Origin: Pseudomonas sp. Gutcm_11s
GTDB taxonomy: Bacteria > Pseudomonadota > Gammaproteobacteria > Pseudomonadales > Pseudomonadaceae
Length of the DNA stretch: 64,000 nt
Reading direction: 5' to 3'
Assembly (NCBI RefSeq): GCF_028649395.1
Contig: NZ_JAQSUW010000014.1
Coordinates: 604,315 to 668,314 of the forward strand
In this document: one piece after another, positions 17,362 through 26,493 of the stretch
How positions within the stretch are numbered: position 1 is the stretch's first letter
Layout of the letters: every line of letters begins with the position of its first letter
Program-made: the position numbers and the translations under genes
The notes under the pieces: generated by a model
What the model saw: the letters and a program-made list of their open reading frames with translations, nothing else
Databases searched by the model: none
What the model was told of the DNA's origin: nothing

Positions 17362-18191
17362 ACCGCCGTACCCGCGATCGGCTGCTGCACCAGACGCTCG
17401 ACGAAGAACTCCAGATGGCCGCGCGGGTTGGCCGGGAGCGGCCACGTGTCGACTTTCTGGGCGATCGCCTTGAACGCCAGTGCGCATTTCGAGCGCGGGA
17501 AGGCTTCGTATACCGCGCGCTGTTTCTGCACGGCCTTGCGTACGGACTCGTCGTAGGGGACGGCGCCGACGTACTGCAGGGCCACATCAAGAAAACGGTC
17601 GGTTACCTTGGTCAGCTTAGCAAAGAGATTGCGTCCTTCCTGCGGGCTGTGGGCCATGTTGGCCAGCACGCGGAAGCGGCTCATGCCGTAGTCGCGATTG
17701 AGCAGTTTGATCAGCGCATAGGCGTCGGTGATCGAGGTCGGCTCGTCGCAGACCACCACCAGCACCTCCTGCGCCGCGCGCACGAAGCTGACCACGCCGT
17801 CGCCAATGCCGGCGGCGGTATCGATTACCAGCACATCAAGGTTGTCGCTGATGTCACTGAAGGCCTGGATCAGGCCGGCGTGCTGCACCGGCGACAGCTG
17901 CACCATGCTCTGCGTGCCTGATGCGGCCGGCACCACGCGAATGCCGCCGGGCCCCTGCAGGAGCACGTCCTTGAGGTCGCACTCGCCGGCGATCACGTCG
18001 GCCAGGGTGCGCTTGGGGGTCAGGCCGAGCAGGACGTCGACGTTGGCCAGGCCAAGGTCGGCGTCCATCAGCATGACCCGGCGACCAAGGTCAGCCAGGG
18101 CCAGCGACAGGTTCACCGACACATTGGTCTTGCCGACACCGCCCTTGCCGCCAGTGACTGCGATCACCTGTACGGGATGCATACTACCCAT
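17358..18191 (-). CDS. fleN: Flagellar number regulator FleN
   Basis: A 277-residue MinD/ParA-type ATPase (FlhG family) that antagonises FleQ and keeps a single polar flagellum. The deviant Walker A GGKGGVGKTN is at about residues 14-23; switch regions 'DADLGLANVD' and 'VLVIDTAAGI' are present. A TAA lies in frame just upstream of the ATG at 18191, which fixes the start. It is coupled to fliA by ATGA, and a 97-base gap separates it from flhF. Confidence 0.96.
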   Translation of the reverse strand: MGSMHPVQVIAVTGGKGGVGKTNVSVNLSLALADLGRRVMLMDADLGLANVDVLLGLTPKRTLADVIAGECDLKDVLLQGPGGIRVVPAASGTQSMVQLSPVQHAGLIQAFSDISDNLDVLVIDTAAGIGDGVVSFVRAAQEVLVVVCDEPTSITDAYALIKLLNRDYGMSRFRVLANMAHSPQEGRNLFAKLTKVTDRFLDVALQYVGAVPYDESVRKAVQKQRAVYEAFPRSKCALAFKAIAQKVDTWPLPANPRGHLEFFVERLVQQPIAGTAV

Positions 18192-18288
18192 GTTCTTCTC
18201 TTACCCTTGTCTTGCCTGCTCTGGGCTGGTCGGGCAACTACACCGACCCTTTCCTAACACTAGAACGCCTTGTACGGTGCCGCCTGCC

Positions 18289-19614
18289 CTATCCCGCGCG
18301 ACGCGCCGGATGGTGGTACAGGCCGGCGAACATATCCGCCATGGCCTCCTCGCTCGGATCTTCGGGAGTCTGCAGGCTCACGGCGCGACTCACCAGCTGG
18401 TGGCTGCGCGGCACATGCAGATCGTCCGGAATCTTCGGCCCATCTGCCAGATAGGCTACCGGTAGATGCTGGCTGATAGCCAGCCCCAGTACTTCACCCA
18501 GGTTAGCCGCCTCGTCCACCTTGCTCAGGATGCACCCGGCGAGGCCGCAGATCCGGTAGCTGTGATAGGCGGCCTTGAGCACCTGCGCCTGGCTGGTAGC
18601 GGCCAGCACCAGGTAGTTCTTCGATTTGACACCACGCGCAGCCAGACTCTCCAACTGCATGCGCAGGGCCGGATCATTGCCCGGCAGGCCAGCGGTATCG
18701 ATCAGCACGACCTTCTTACGCGCCAGCGGCGCCAGGGCCTGAACCAGCGACTGGCCCGGATCGACCTGAGTCACGGACACGTTGAGGATGCGGCCGAGTG
18801 TCTTGATCTGCTCCTGGGCGCCGATGCGGAAGCTGTCCATGCTGACCAGCGCAATGCTCTGCGGGCCGTATTTCAGCACATAACGCGCCGCCATCTTAGC
18901 CAGGGTGGTGGTCTTGCCCATGCCGGCGGGACCGACCAGGGCGATCACACCGCCCTCTTCCAGCGGCTCTACAGCAGGCGTCTTGATTGCATGAGCGAGG
19001 TGGGCCAGCAGCATGCGCCAGGCTTGACGCGGATCGGCGACCTTGGCCACGCGTTCCAGCAGAGCCTTGGACAGCTCGGCGGACAGGCCCATGCGCTGCA
19101 GGCGGCGCCACAGGTTGGCTTGCTGCGGACGACGATTCTGCAGCTGACCCCAGGCAATAGAGCCCAGCTGCACTTCGATCAGTTCACGCAGGCCATGCAG
19201 CTCGAAACGCATGGCATCCAGGGCACGCTGATCGACCGCGGCGGCTGTCGGTTTGACTGCAGGCTGGGCGGCAGCCACCGGGCGCTGGGCCTTGACCGCA
19301 GTGGCCGGCAGCTCGGGGGCGATCAGCGACTCGTTGGCGAACAGCTGGCGATCCTTGCGCTCGTCGGCCACTGCGCGGACGGTCAGCTCGGCCTGAGCAG
19401 TCGCGATCTTCGCCTGGGTCTTGCGCAGCTCGGCCTCCAGCGCGGGATTGGGCTGACGCGCCGGAGCGGTCGGCTGGTAATCCAGGGCAGCGGTCAGCTC
19501 CACGCCGCCGGCCACGCGACGGTTGCCGATGATCGAGGCATCGGCGCCCAGTTCATCGCGCACCAGTTTCATGGCGGTACGCATATCGGCGGCGAAGAAG
19601 CGTTTGACTTGCAT
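18289..19614 (-). CDS. flhF: Polar flagellar placement GTPase FlhF
   Basis: A 441-residue SRP-type GTPase that sets the polar site of flagellar assembly. The N-terminal basic part starts MQVKRFFAADMRTAMKLVRDELG. A variable Ala/Gln-rich region (about 80-150) leads to the NG domain with G1 GPAGMGKTTT, 'SMDSFRIGAQEQ' and 'VVLIDTAGLP'. It sits 12 bases after flhA and 97 before fleN. Its partner FipA is encoded in the window. Confidence 0.97.
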   Translation of the reverse strand: MQVKRFFAADMRTAMKLVRDELGADASIIGNRRVAGGVELTAALDYQPTAPARQPNPALEAELRKTQAKIATAQAELTVRAVADERKDRQLFANESLIAPELPATAVKAQRPVAAAQPAVKPTAAAVDQRALDAMRFELHGLRELIEVQLGSIAWGQLQNRRPQQANLWRRLQRMGLSAELSKALLERVAKVADPRQAWRMLLAHLAHAIKTPAVEPLEEGGVIALVGPAGMGKTTTLAKMAARYVLKYGPQSIALVSMDSFRIGAQEQIKTLGRILNVSVTQVDPGQSLVQALAPLARKKVVLIDTAGLPGNDPALRMQLESLAARGVKSKNYLVLAATSQAQVLKAAYHSYRICGLAGCILSKVDEAANLGEVLGLAISQHLPVAYLADGPKIPDDLHVPRSHQLVSRAVSLQTPEDPSEEAMADMFAGLYHHPARRAG

Positions 19615-19626
19615 GGCTTAGAACCC

Positions 19627-21756
19627 TCAGTTCTGGCCGACCGTGGCGACGATCGTGACCTGCTTGTTATCCGGTATTTCCTGGTAGGCCAGTACGTGCA
19701 TGCTGGGAACAGCGAGCCGCGCAAAGCGCGAGAGCATCGCCCGAACCGGGCCGGCTACCAGCAGGATCACTGGCTTGCCGAGCATTTCCTGGCGCTGCGC
19801 CGCTTCCACCAGGGAGCGTTGCAGCTTCTCCGCCATGCCAGGCTCGAGGAGGATGCCATCCTCGGAGCCCTGACCGGCCTTCTGCAGGCTATTGAGCAAT
19901 AACTGTTCCAACCTGGGTTCCAGAGTGATGACAGGCAGCTCCGGCTCTAGTCCCACAATGCTTTGCACGATTGCGCGAGAAAGCGCGACGCGAACCGCAG
20001 CGACCATCGCGGCGGGATCTTGACTCTTTCCGGCGACGTTGGAGATGGCTTCGGCGATGCTGCGGATGTCGCGCACCGGCACCTGTTCGGCCAGCAGGGT
20101 CTGCAACACCTTGAGCAGGGTCGACAGCGAGACCATGCCCGGCACCAGTTCCTCGGCCAGCTTCGGCGAGCTCTTGGCCAGCAATTGCAGCAGTTGCTGG
20201 ACCTCCTCATGGCCGAGCAGCTCATGGGCATGCTTGTGCAAGACCTGATTGAGGTGCGTGGCGACCACGGTACTGGCGTCGACCACGGTGTAGCCAAGGG
20301 ACTGCGCCTGGTCGCGCTGGGACGGGTCGATCCACACCGCCTCCAGGCCGAACGCCGGATCCTTGGCGGCGATGCCATTGAGGGTGCCGAACACCTGGCC
20401 CGGGTTGATCGCCAGCTCGCGCTCCGGATACACCTCGGCCTCGGCCACGCTGACGCCCATCAGGGTCAGACGATAGGCATTCGGCAACAGGTCCAGGTTG
20501 TCGCGGATATGCACGGACGGCATCAGGAAGCCCATTTCCTGCGACAGCTTCTTGCGCACGCCCTTGATCCGCGCCAGCAACTGGCCACCCTGGTTGCGGT
20601 CCACCAGCGGGATCAGGCGATAGCCCACTTCCAGGCCGACCATGTCCACCGGGGTGACGTCGTCCCAGCCCAGCTCCTTGACCTCCTGGGCCTTCTGCGC
20701 CGGCAGCAGCTCCTGCTGGCGCTTGGTTTCCTGCTCGGCCACCACCTTGAGCTTGCGCTGCTTGTGCGCGATCCAGTACGCCGCGCCCGCGGCCACCAGG
20801 CCGAGGCCGATGAAGGGCACGTGCGGCATGCCCGGCACCAGGCCCATGGCAATCATGATCGCAGCGGACACGGCCAGAGCCTTGGGCGAGGCGAACATCT
20901 GCCGGTTGATCTGCTGGCCCATGTCCTCAGCAGACGAGACACGGGTCACCATGATGGCCGCGGCGGTGGACAGCAGCAGCGACGGGATCTGCGCCACCAG
21001 GCCGTCACCGATGGTCAGCAGGGTGTAGATGCGCCCCGCCTCGGCGAACGCCAGGTCGTGCTGCAGCACGCCGATGGCCATGCCGCCGATCAGGTTGATG
21101 AAGAGGATCAGCAGGCCGGCGACGGCGTCACCACGAACGAATTTCGAGGCACCGTCCATCGAGCCGTAGAAGTCGGCCTCCTGGGCCACCTCGGCGCGAC
21201 GCTTCTTGGCCTCGGCCTGGTCGATCAGGCCGGCGTTGAGGTCGGCGTCGATGGCCATCTGCTTGCCAGGCATGGCGTCCAGGGTGAAACGCGCGCTCAC
21301 CTCGGAGATCCGCCCGGCGCCCTTGGTGACCACCACGAAGTTGATGATCATCAAGATGGCGAACACCACGGCACCGACCACGTAGTTGCCGCCGATCACC
21401 ACCTCACCGAAGGCCTGGATCACCTTGCCCGCGGCGTCATGCCCGTCCTGGCCGTGCAGCAGTACCACACGGGTCGACGCCACGTTCAACGCCAGGCGCA
21501 GCAACGTCGCCGCCAGCAGAACGGTCGGGAAAACGGCGAAATCCAGCGGGCGCAGCGAGTAGATGGCGACCAACAGAACCACGATGGACAGCGCGATGCT
21601 GAAGGTGAACAGCACGTCGAGCAGGAACGGCGGGATCGGCAGCATGACCATGGCGAGCATGACCAGCAGCAGCAGCGGAATGCCCAGATTGCCGTGGCGC
21701 AACCCCGCCAGATTGCTGCGTACATCACCGATGATTTGCGCCCGATCCACTGCCAC
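19627..21756 (-). CDS. flhA: Flagellar export gate protein FlhA
   Basis: A 709-residue export-gate protein with about eight N-terminal transmembrane helices (to about residue 330), then the large cytoplasmic domain that binds substrate-chaperone complexes. The FHIPEP-region signature is seen as 'RISEVSARFTLDAMPGKQMAIDADLNAG' in part. The start is a GTG at 21756, preceded by GGGG at seven bases; a second GTG at 21750 would give 707 residues and cannot be excluded. It is driven by the RpoN site at 21813-21828. Confidence 0.96.
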   Translation of the reverse strand: MAVDRAQIIGDVRSNLAGLRHGNLGIPLLLLVMLAMVMLPIPPFLLDVLFTFSIALSIVVLLVAIYSLRPLDFAVFPTVLLAATLLRLALNVASTRVVLLHGQDGHDAAGKVIQAFGEVVIGGNYVVGAVVFAILMIINFVVVTKGAGRISEVSARFTLDAMPGKQMAIDADLNAGLIDQAEAKKRRAEVAQEADFYGSMDGASKFVRGDAVAGLLILFINLIGGMAIGVLQHDLAFAEAGRIYTLLTIGDGLVAQIPSLLLSTAAAIMVTRVSSAEDMGQQINRQMFASPKALAVSAAIMIAMGLVPGMPHVPFIGLGLVAAGAAYWIAHKQRKLKVVAEQETKRQQELLPAQKAQEVKELGWDDVTPVDMVGLEVGYRLIPLVDRNQGGQLLARIKGVRKKLSQEMGFLMPSVHIRDNLDLLPNAYRLTLMGVSVAEAEVYPERELAINPGQVFGTLNGIAAKDPAFGLEAVWIDPSQRDQAQSLGYTVVDASTVVATHLNQVLHKHAHELLGHEEVQQLLQLLAKSSPKLAEELVPGMVSLSTLLKVLQTLLAEQVPVRDIRSIAEAISNVAGKSQDPAAMVAAVRVALSRAIVQSIVGLEPELPVITLEPRLEQLLLNSLQKAGQGSEDGILLEPGMAEKLQRSLVEAAQRQEMLGKPVILLVAGPVRAMLSRFARLAVPSMHVLAYQEIPDNKQVTIVATVGQN

Positions 21757-21773
21757 TTGATTACCCCAGCCAG

Positions 21774-21787
21774 TTCAATCTTTTGAC
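21774..21787. promoter_or_regulatory. Candidate FleQ box in the flhA leader
   Basis: Minus strand GTCAAAAGATTGAA agrees with the FleQ consensus as I recall it (GTC-a-N-t-AAA-t-t-GAC) at most positions. It lies 26 bases from the -12 end of the RpoN site, downstream of the promoter, a placement known for FleQ in P. aeruginosa. Confidence 0.5.
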
Positions 21788-21812
21788 GCAAAAGGCGCCG
21801 TGCGGGGGTCAG

Positions 21813-21828
21813 AGCAAGAAGTCGGCCA
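21813..21828 (-). promoter_or_regulatory. RpoN (sigma-54) promoter of flhA
   Basis: Minus strand TGGCCGACTTCTTGCT: GG and GC are ten bases apart, as required for -24/-12, with a good TTGCT half. It lies 57 bases before the flhA start. FlhA is FleQ/RpoN dependent in Pseudomonas. Confidence 0.75.
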
Positions 21829-21878
21829 TGTTTTCCAAGACATTGAAAAACAATGAGTTACACCAGAAGGAGGAAACC

Positions 21879-21950
21879 ATGGCGGGATGCGGAAGTCAGA
21901 AGTTTTCCAGCCACACCAGGAGAACCTCCCCATGCGCCAATGGACCCTAG
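21879..21950 (+). CDS. Possible 23-codon leader ORF of sodC
   Basis: ATG at 21879 stands seven bases after AAGGAGG, by far the best ribosome binding site of the region, yet the frame is not that of sodC. It encodes 23 residues starting MAGCGSQKF and ends TAG at 21950, 19 bases inside sodC. The arrangement could couple translation of sodC to the leader. No homologue is recognised; it may be non-coding. Confidence 0.4.
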   Translation: MAGCGSQKFSSHTRRTSPCANGP

Positions 21951-22453
21951 CCGCCCTCCTTGTCGCGGCCGGCGGCGTGCAAGCCGCCCCGCTATCCATC
22001 CCGCTGAATGCCGTGGACAGCAGCGGCATCGGCAAGCCTGTCGGCACCATTCAGGTCGAACAGAGCCGTTACGGCCTGGTCTTCACCCCCGCCCTGTCCG
22101 GCCTGGCGCCGGGAATCCACGGCTTTCATCTGCACACCAACCCGGACTGCGCGCCAGGCAGCAAGGATGGCCAGCCATCGGCAGCCGAGATGGCCGGCGG
22201 CCACTGGGATCCGGATGGCATCGGCAAGCACGGCACGCCCTGGCAGGACGACGCTCACCGTGGCGACCTGCCACCGCTATACGTGGATGCCGCAGGCAAG
22301 GCCGAACAGCCCGTGCTGGCACCGCGCCTGAAGAGCCTTGATGAACTGAAGGGGCATGCCCTGATGGTCCACGCCGGCGGCGACAACCACGCCGACCACC
22401 CCAAACCACTCGGCGGTGGTGGTGCCCGCGTGGCCTGCGGCGTAATTCGCTGA
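21932..22453 (+). CDS. sodC: Periplasmic Cu-Zn superoxide dismutase SodC
   Basis: A 173-residue exported enzyme that converts superoxide to peroxide and oxygen. Signal peptide about 1-20 ([18 protein letters not shown]). The copper His pair is in GFHLH, the bridging His in GGHWDP, zinc ligands in GKHG and AHRGD, the last copper His in VHAGGDNH, and two cysteines (PDCAPG and VACGV) for the conserved disulfide; all ligands are intact. The start at 21932 has AGGAG ten bases upstream. It is the only non-flagellar gene between flhA and flhB, on the opposite strand, and shares a hairpin terminator with flhB. Confidence 0.95.
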   Translation: MRQWTLAALLVAAGGVQAAPLSIPLNAVDSSGIGKPVGTIQVEQSRYGLVFTPALSGLAPGIHGFHLHTNPDCAPGSKDGQPSAAEMAGGHWDPDGIGKHGTPWQDDAHRGDLPPLYVDAAGKAEQPVLAPRLKSLDELKGHALMVHAGGDNHADHPKPLGGGGARVACGVIR

Positions 22454-22460
22454 CTGCCTA

Positions 22461-22485
22461 GGCGGCGCTGGCATTCAGCGCCGCC
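22461..22485. terminator. Hairpin between convergent sodC and flhB
   Basis: Perfect ten-base arms GGCGGCGCTG and CAGCGCCGCC with a five-base loop stand between two convergent stop codons. No T run follows on either strand, so termination may need Rho or the hairpin may protect both 3' ends. Confidence 0.6.
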
Positions 22486-22497
22486 CAACGAGGCCAC

Positions 22498-23634
22498 TTA
22501 CTCGTCGCGCCGCAGATCCGGCGGAATCGGCAGATCAGGCAGCGGCCCAGGGCGCTTGCCCTTGCCGGTGCGGAACTGCTTGAGCTGATAGACGTACGCC
22601 AGGACCTGCGCGACGGCGAGGTACAGACCGGCAGGAATCTCCTGATCCACTTCGGTGGAATAGAACACCGCCCGCGCCAGGGCCGGCGACTCGAGCAACG
22701 TGACCTTGTGCTCCTGGGCGATTTCGCGAATCTTCAGCGCCAGGAAATCGCCACCCTTGGCCAGCAACATCGGTGCATTGCCCTTGGCCGGGTCGTACTT
22801 CAACGCCACGGCGAAGTGCGTCGGGTTAGTGATCACCACGTCGGCCTCGGGCACCTGCTGCATCATCCGCCGCTCGGCCATCTGCCGTTGCAACTGGCGG
22901 ATCTTCGACTTGACCTCGGGCTTGCCCTCGCTGTCCTTGTACTCGTCCTTGACCTCCTGCTTGGTCATCATCAGCTTCTGCTTGGTATCCCAGAGCTGGA
23001 ACGGCACATCCACCGCCGCGATGAGGATCAGCCCGCAGGCCATCCACAGCAGGCTCCAGCCGGTCACGTTCATGGCATGCAGGATCGCCGACTCGATAGG
23101 CTCGTTGGCGATGGCCAGTAGGTCGTCCTGGTCGGACTTGAGCACCGCCAGGGCCACCAGCAGTATCAGCACGAACTTGGCCAGGGCCTTGAGCAGCTCC
23201 ACCAGCGCCTTGGTGGAGAACATGCGCTTGAGCCCCTCCAGCGGGTTCATGCGACTGAATTTGGGCTGCAGCGCCTCGGCGGAGAACAACCAGCCACCGA
23301 GGGCCACCGGGCCGACGATGGAAGCGATGAGCATGACCACGAGGAATGGCTGCAGAGCCAGCAGCGCCTCCATGCCGGTGCGCAGCAGGTAGCGGGCCAT
23401 GGAGCCATCGTCCAGCAGCACCTCGCGCGGCAGAGCGAAGTTGCCACGCATCAGGTCCAGCATCGCCTGGCCCATGTCAGCACCGAAGATCAGCAGCGCC
23501 GCGGCGCCGCCGAATGTCACCGCCAGGGTGCTGAGCTCCTTGGAGCGAGCGATCTGCCCCTTCTTGCGCGCCTCTTCCAGGCGCTTACTAGTGGGTTCCT
23601 CGCTCTTGTCTGCGCCGCTTTCGCTCTCTGCCAT
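22498..23634 (-). CDS. flhB: Flagellar export switch protein FlhB
   Basis: A 378-residue export apparatus protein with four transmembrane helices in about residues 30-215 and a cytoplasmic C-terminal domain that cleaves itself within NPTH (in VVITNPTHFAVALKYDP) to switch export from rod/hook to filament substrates. The N-terminus (SEEPTSKRLEEARKKGQIARSKE) is typical. The C-terminal tail is Arg/Pro-rich. It lies 12 bases after fliR. The stand-alone FlhB-C-like protein at 6690-7028 is its paralog. Confidence 0.97.
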   Translation of the reverse strand: MAESESGADKSEEPTSKRLEEARKKGQIARSKELSTLAVTFGGAAALLIFGADMGQAMLDLMRGNFALPREVLLDDGSMARYLLRTGMEALLALQPFLVVMLIASIVGPVALGGWLFSAEALQPKFSRMNPLEGLKRMFSTKALVELLKALAKFVLILLVALAVLKSDQDDLLAIANEPIESAILHAMNVTGWSLLWMACGLILIAAVDVPFQLWDTKQKLMMTKQEVKDEYKDSEGKPEVKSKIRQLQRQMAERRMMQQVPEADVVITNPTHFAVALKYDPAKGNAPMLLAKGGDFLALKIREIAQEHKVTLLESPALARAVFYSTEVDQEIPAGLYLAVAQVLAYVYQLKQFRTGKGKRPGPLPDLPIPPDLRRDE

Positions 23635-23646
23635 GCCGGAGCCTCC

Positions 23647-24423
23647 TCAGCGAACGCGCGCCAGTTCGCGCAGTTGTTGCAGGGCCTCGCTGGTCAGCAC
23701 CTGGAACTGCGCGAGGAAGTCGGAAAGCCCCACCCAGAAGATGAACAAGCCCAGCACCAGGGTCAGCGGGAAGCCGATGGAGAAGATGTTCAGCTGTGGC
23801 GCCGCACGGGTCATCACACCGAACGCCAGGTTGATGATCAGCAGCGCAGTCACCACCGGCAGCGCCATCAACAGGCCGGCGGCGATCACCCAGGTCAGCT
23901 TGCCAGCCAGCGTCCAGTAATGATCGAGCAGCAGCCCCTCGCCCACCGGCAGGGTCACGAAGCTCTCGGCCAATACCTCGAACACCACCAGATGGCCGTT
24001 CATGGCCAAGAACAACAGCGTGACGAGCATCAACAGGAACTGGCCGAGCACCGGCACCGACACACCATTGGAGGGGTCGACCATGGAGGCGAAGCCCAGG
24101 CCCATCTGCATGGCGATGATCTGACCGGCCACGGTGAACAGGTGGAAATACAGCTGCAGCATGAAGCCGAACATCACCCCGATCAGCACCTGTTCGCCAA
24201 TCAGCAGCATCGACTGCAGGCTGATGGAGTCCACCTGCGGCATCGGCGGCAGGTTGGGCGCCAGCACCAGACAGATGGCCAGCGCCAGATACAGGCGCAC
24301 GCGCGCCGGCACCAGCTGGGTGCCAATCACCGGCATGACCATCAGCATGGAGGCGATGCGGAACAGCGGCAGGAGGAACTGGCCTACCCAGCCGCCGATC
24401 TGCGCATTGGTCAGCTCGAGCAT
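23647..24423 (-). CDS. fliR: Flagellar export protein FliR
   Basis: A 258-residue membrane protein of the FliPQR export gate. The ATG at 24423 (MLELTNAQIGGWVGQFLLPL) overlaps the fliQ stop by one base (TGATG); a longer upstream frame lies in fliQ and is not used. About six hydrophobic segments, with a family stretch 'GLGFASMVDPSNG' in the middle. Confidence 0.96.
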   Translation of the reverse strand: MLELTNAQIGGWVGQFLLPLFRIASMLMVMPVIGTQLVPARVRLYLALAICLVLAPNLPPMPQVDSISLQSMLLIGEQVLIGVMFGFMLQLYFHLFTVAGQIIAMQMGLGFASMVDPSNGVSVPVLGQFLLMLVTLLFLAMNGHLVVFEVLAESFVTLPVGEGLLLDHYWTLAGKLTWVIAAGLLMALPVVTALLIINLAFGVMTRAAPQLNIFSIGFPLTLVLGLFIFWVGLSDFLAQFQVLTSEALQQLRELARVR

Positions 24424-24692
24424 CAGCCGATCAACAGCGGAATGTTCTGCACCAGCGTCTGGGTGTACTCCATCAGCTCGCGCACCAGCCAGGGACCGGC
24501 CCAGATCAGGGTCAGCAACATCACCAGCAGACGCGGGACGAAGCTCAGGGTCTGTTCGTTGATCTGCGTGGCGGCCTGGAACATGGCTACCAGCAAGCCC
24601 ACCAGCAGACTGGGAAGCACCAACAGGCCGACGATCAGGGCGGTCAGCCAAAGCGCTTCGCGGAACAGGTCGACGGCGATTTCCGGAGTCAT
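24423..24692 (-). CDS. fliQ: Flagellar export protein FliQ
   Basis: An 89-residue protein with two transmembrane helices (about 14-38 and 52-76), one of the small subunits of the export gate. It starts MTPEIAVDLFREALWLTALI, the usual form, and is 11 bases after fliP. Confidence 0.96.
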   Translation of the reverse strand: MTPEIAVDLFREALWLTALIVGLLVLPSLLVGLLVAMFQAATQINEQTLSFVPRLLVMLLTLIWAGPWLVRELMEYTQTLVQNIPLLIG

Positions 24693-24703
24693 CTGCGCGC
24701 CCT

Positions 24704-25459
24704 CTATATGGTGCCGAAACTGCCGGCCAGCGTACCCATGATCAGCGCCCAGCCATCAACCAGGACGAACAGCATGATCTTGAACGGCAGGGAAATGATC
24801 AGCGGCGACAGCATCATCATACCCATGGCCATGAGGATACTCGCCACCACCATGTCGATGATCAGGAATGGAATGAAGATCATGAAACCGATCTGGAACG
24901 CAGTTTTCAGCTCGGAGGTGACGAAGGCCGGGATCAGGATGGTCAGCGGCGCGGCCTCGGGGCTTGCGATGTCGGTGCGCTTGGACAGGCGCACGAACAG
25001 CTCGAGGTCCGAGGCACGGGTCTGCGCCAGCATGAACTCCTTTATCGGCCCCTCGGCCTTGGCAATCGCCTGCTGCGCCGGCAACTGTTCGTTGAGGTAG
25101 GGCTGCAGGGCGTCCTGGTTAATCTTGTCGAACACCGGCGCCATGATGAACATGGTCAGGAACAGCGCCAGGCCGATGAGTATCTGGTTCGACGGCGTCT
25201 GCTGCAGGCCCAGCGCCTGACGCAGGATGGAGAAGACGATGATGATCCGGGTGAAACTGGTCATCAGCATGACGAACGCCGGAATGAAGCTCAGCGCCGT
25301 CATGATCAGCAGTATCTGCAGGCTGACCGAGTACTCCTGCTGACCCTCGGCGTTGGTGCTCAGGGTGATGGCGGGAATCGACAGGGGATCGTCGGCACCA
25401 AACGCCAGAGGCGCGGCGATGACCAACAACAGCGTCAGCAGAATGCGCCAGGCGCTCAT
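24704..25459 (-). CDS. fliP: Flagellar export protein FliP
   Basis: A 251-residue core subunit of the export gate. A cleavable signal peptide (about 1-21) precedes '[21 protein letters not shown]' in part and the FliP signature '[18 protein letters not shown]'; the C-terminal hydrophobic hairpin is '[20 protein letters not shown]' in part. It is coupled to fliO by ATGA. Confidence 0.97.
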   Translation of the reverse strand: MSAWRILLTLLLVIAAPLAFGADDPLSIPAITLSTNAEGQQEYSVSLQILLIMTALSFIPAFVMLMTSFTRIIIVFSILRQALGLQQTPSNQILIGLALFLTMFIMAPVFDKINQDALQPYLNEQLPAQQAIAKAEGPIKEFMLAQTRASDLELFVRLSKRTDIASPEAAPLTILIPAFVTSELKTAFQIGFMIFIPFLIIDMVVASILMAMGMMMLSPLIISLPFKIMLFVLVDGWALIMGTLAGSFGTI

Positions 25460-25896
25460 TCCTTGTGGTCCTTCTGGTCCTTGCCGAGCAGCTCCATCAG
25501 GCGCTGGGCGAACTCCGGCGCGGCCGGCTCGGCGTCGCCGACGATCACCGGTTCCTTGAGCACATGCAGCGGAGAGATGCGACCGGCGCTGATGCCCAGC
25601 AAGATCTGCTCGCCACCGACCTGCACCAGCAGCAGCCGATCGCGCGGCCCCAGTGCCTGGCTGGCCACCAGCTTGATCGCCTGATTGCCGCGCGGGCCGA
25701 TCTGCTGGACCCGGCGCAGCAGCCAGGCGAGAGCGAAGATCAGCCCCACCACCAGCAACAGGCCGAGCATCAATTGCACCAGCTGGCCGCCGATATCGCT
25801 ACCGGCAACTGGCGCAGTGACCGCCTTGGTCGCGGGCTCGGCCGCCAGCGCGGTCAGCGGCGCCAGCAGGGAAAGACTGCAGATTGCACGCATCAT
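25456..25896 (-). CDS. fliO: Flagellar biosynthesis protein FliO
   Basis: A 146-residue bitopic membrane protein that helps FliP assemble. Signal-like N-terminus (about 1-19), then one transmembrane helix (about 38-58, '[21 protein letters not shown]' in part) and a cytoplasmic tail with '[20 protein letters not shown]', the family core. Two bases separate it from fliN. Confidence 0.93.
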   Translation of the reverse strand: MMRAICSLSLLAPLTALAAEPATKAVTAPVAGSDIGGQLVQLMLGLLLVVGLIFALAWLLRRVQQIGPRGNQAIKLVASQALGPRDRLLLVQVGGEQILLGISAGRISPLHVLKEPVIVGDAEPAAPEFAQRLMELLGKDQKDHKE

Positions 25897-25898
25897 GG

Positions 25899-26372
25899 TT
25901 AGCGCAGCTTCTTGATACGTTCGCTGGGGCTGATCACGTCGGTCAGGCGGATGCCGAACTTCTCGTTGACCACCACCACCTCGCCGTGGGCGATCAGGGT
26001 ACCGTTGACCAGCACATCCAGCGGCTCGCCAGCCAGACGATCCAGTTCCACCACCGAGCCCTGGTTGAGCTGCAGCAGGTTGCGGATGGAGATCTCTGTG
26101 CTGCCCACCTCCATGGAGATGGACACCGGAATATCGAGAATCACGTCCAGGTTGGGGCCCTCCAGGGCCACCGGACCGTTACCCGGTTTGGGCGCCGCGC
26201 CGAACTCTTCCATGGCCATGCGCGGAGCCGCCGGAGCGGCCGCTGCACCTTGGTTCATCAGCGCATCGATATCGGCCTGACCAGCATCATCGCCAGCCTC
26301 GGCCAGGGCCGCGGCCCATTCGTCGGCCAGGGCCTGCTCTTCTGGGCTGCTGCCTTCGTTTTCGTCTGCCAT
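25899..26372 (-). CDS. fliN: Flagellar C-ring protein FliN
   Basis: A 157-residue switch protein with an acidic Ala-rich N-terminal part and a C-terminal SpoA domain (about 80-155: 'LDVILDIPVSISMEVGSTEISIRNLL' in part, ending 'RLTDVISPSERIKKL'). It forms the bottom of the C-ring with FliM and FliG. It is separated from fliM by 121 bases that hold only a six-base GGCTGG/CCAGCC stem and no clear promoter. Confidence 0.96.
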   Translation of the reverse strand: MADENEGSSPEEQALADEWAAALAEAGDDAGQADIDALMNQGAAAAPAAPRMAMEEFGAAPKPGNGPVALEGPNLDVILDIPVSISMEVGSTEISIRNLLQLNQGSVVELDRLAGEPLDVLVNGTLIAHGEVVVVNEKFGIRLTDVISPSERIKKLR

Positions 26373-26493
26373 CGCTCTACCTCGGCTGGCTATTCATCTG
26401 GTGTCTGGCTGGCCGGACCTGTAGCCCAGCCAACCACCTTATCTATTTGCCGCCACCTGGTGAGGGGCGACACGTCTGTGGCAACGCTGCGCC

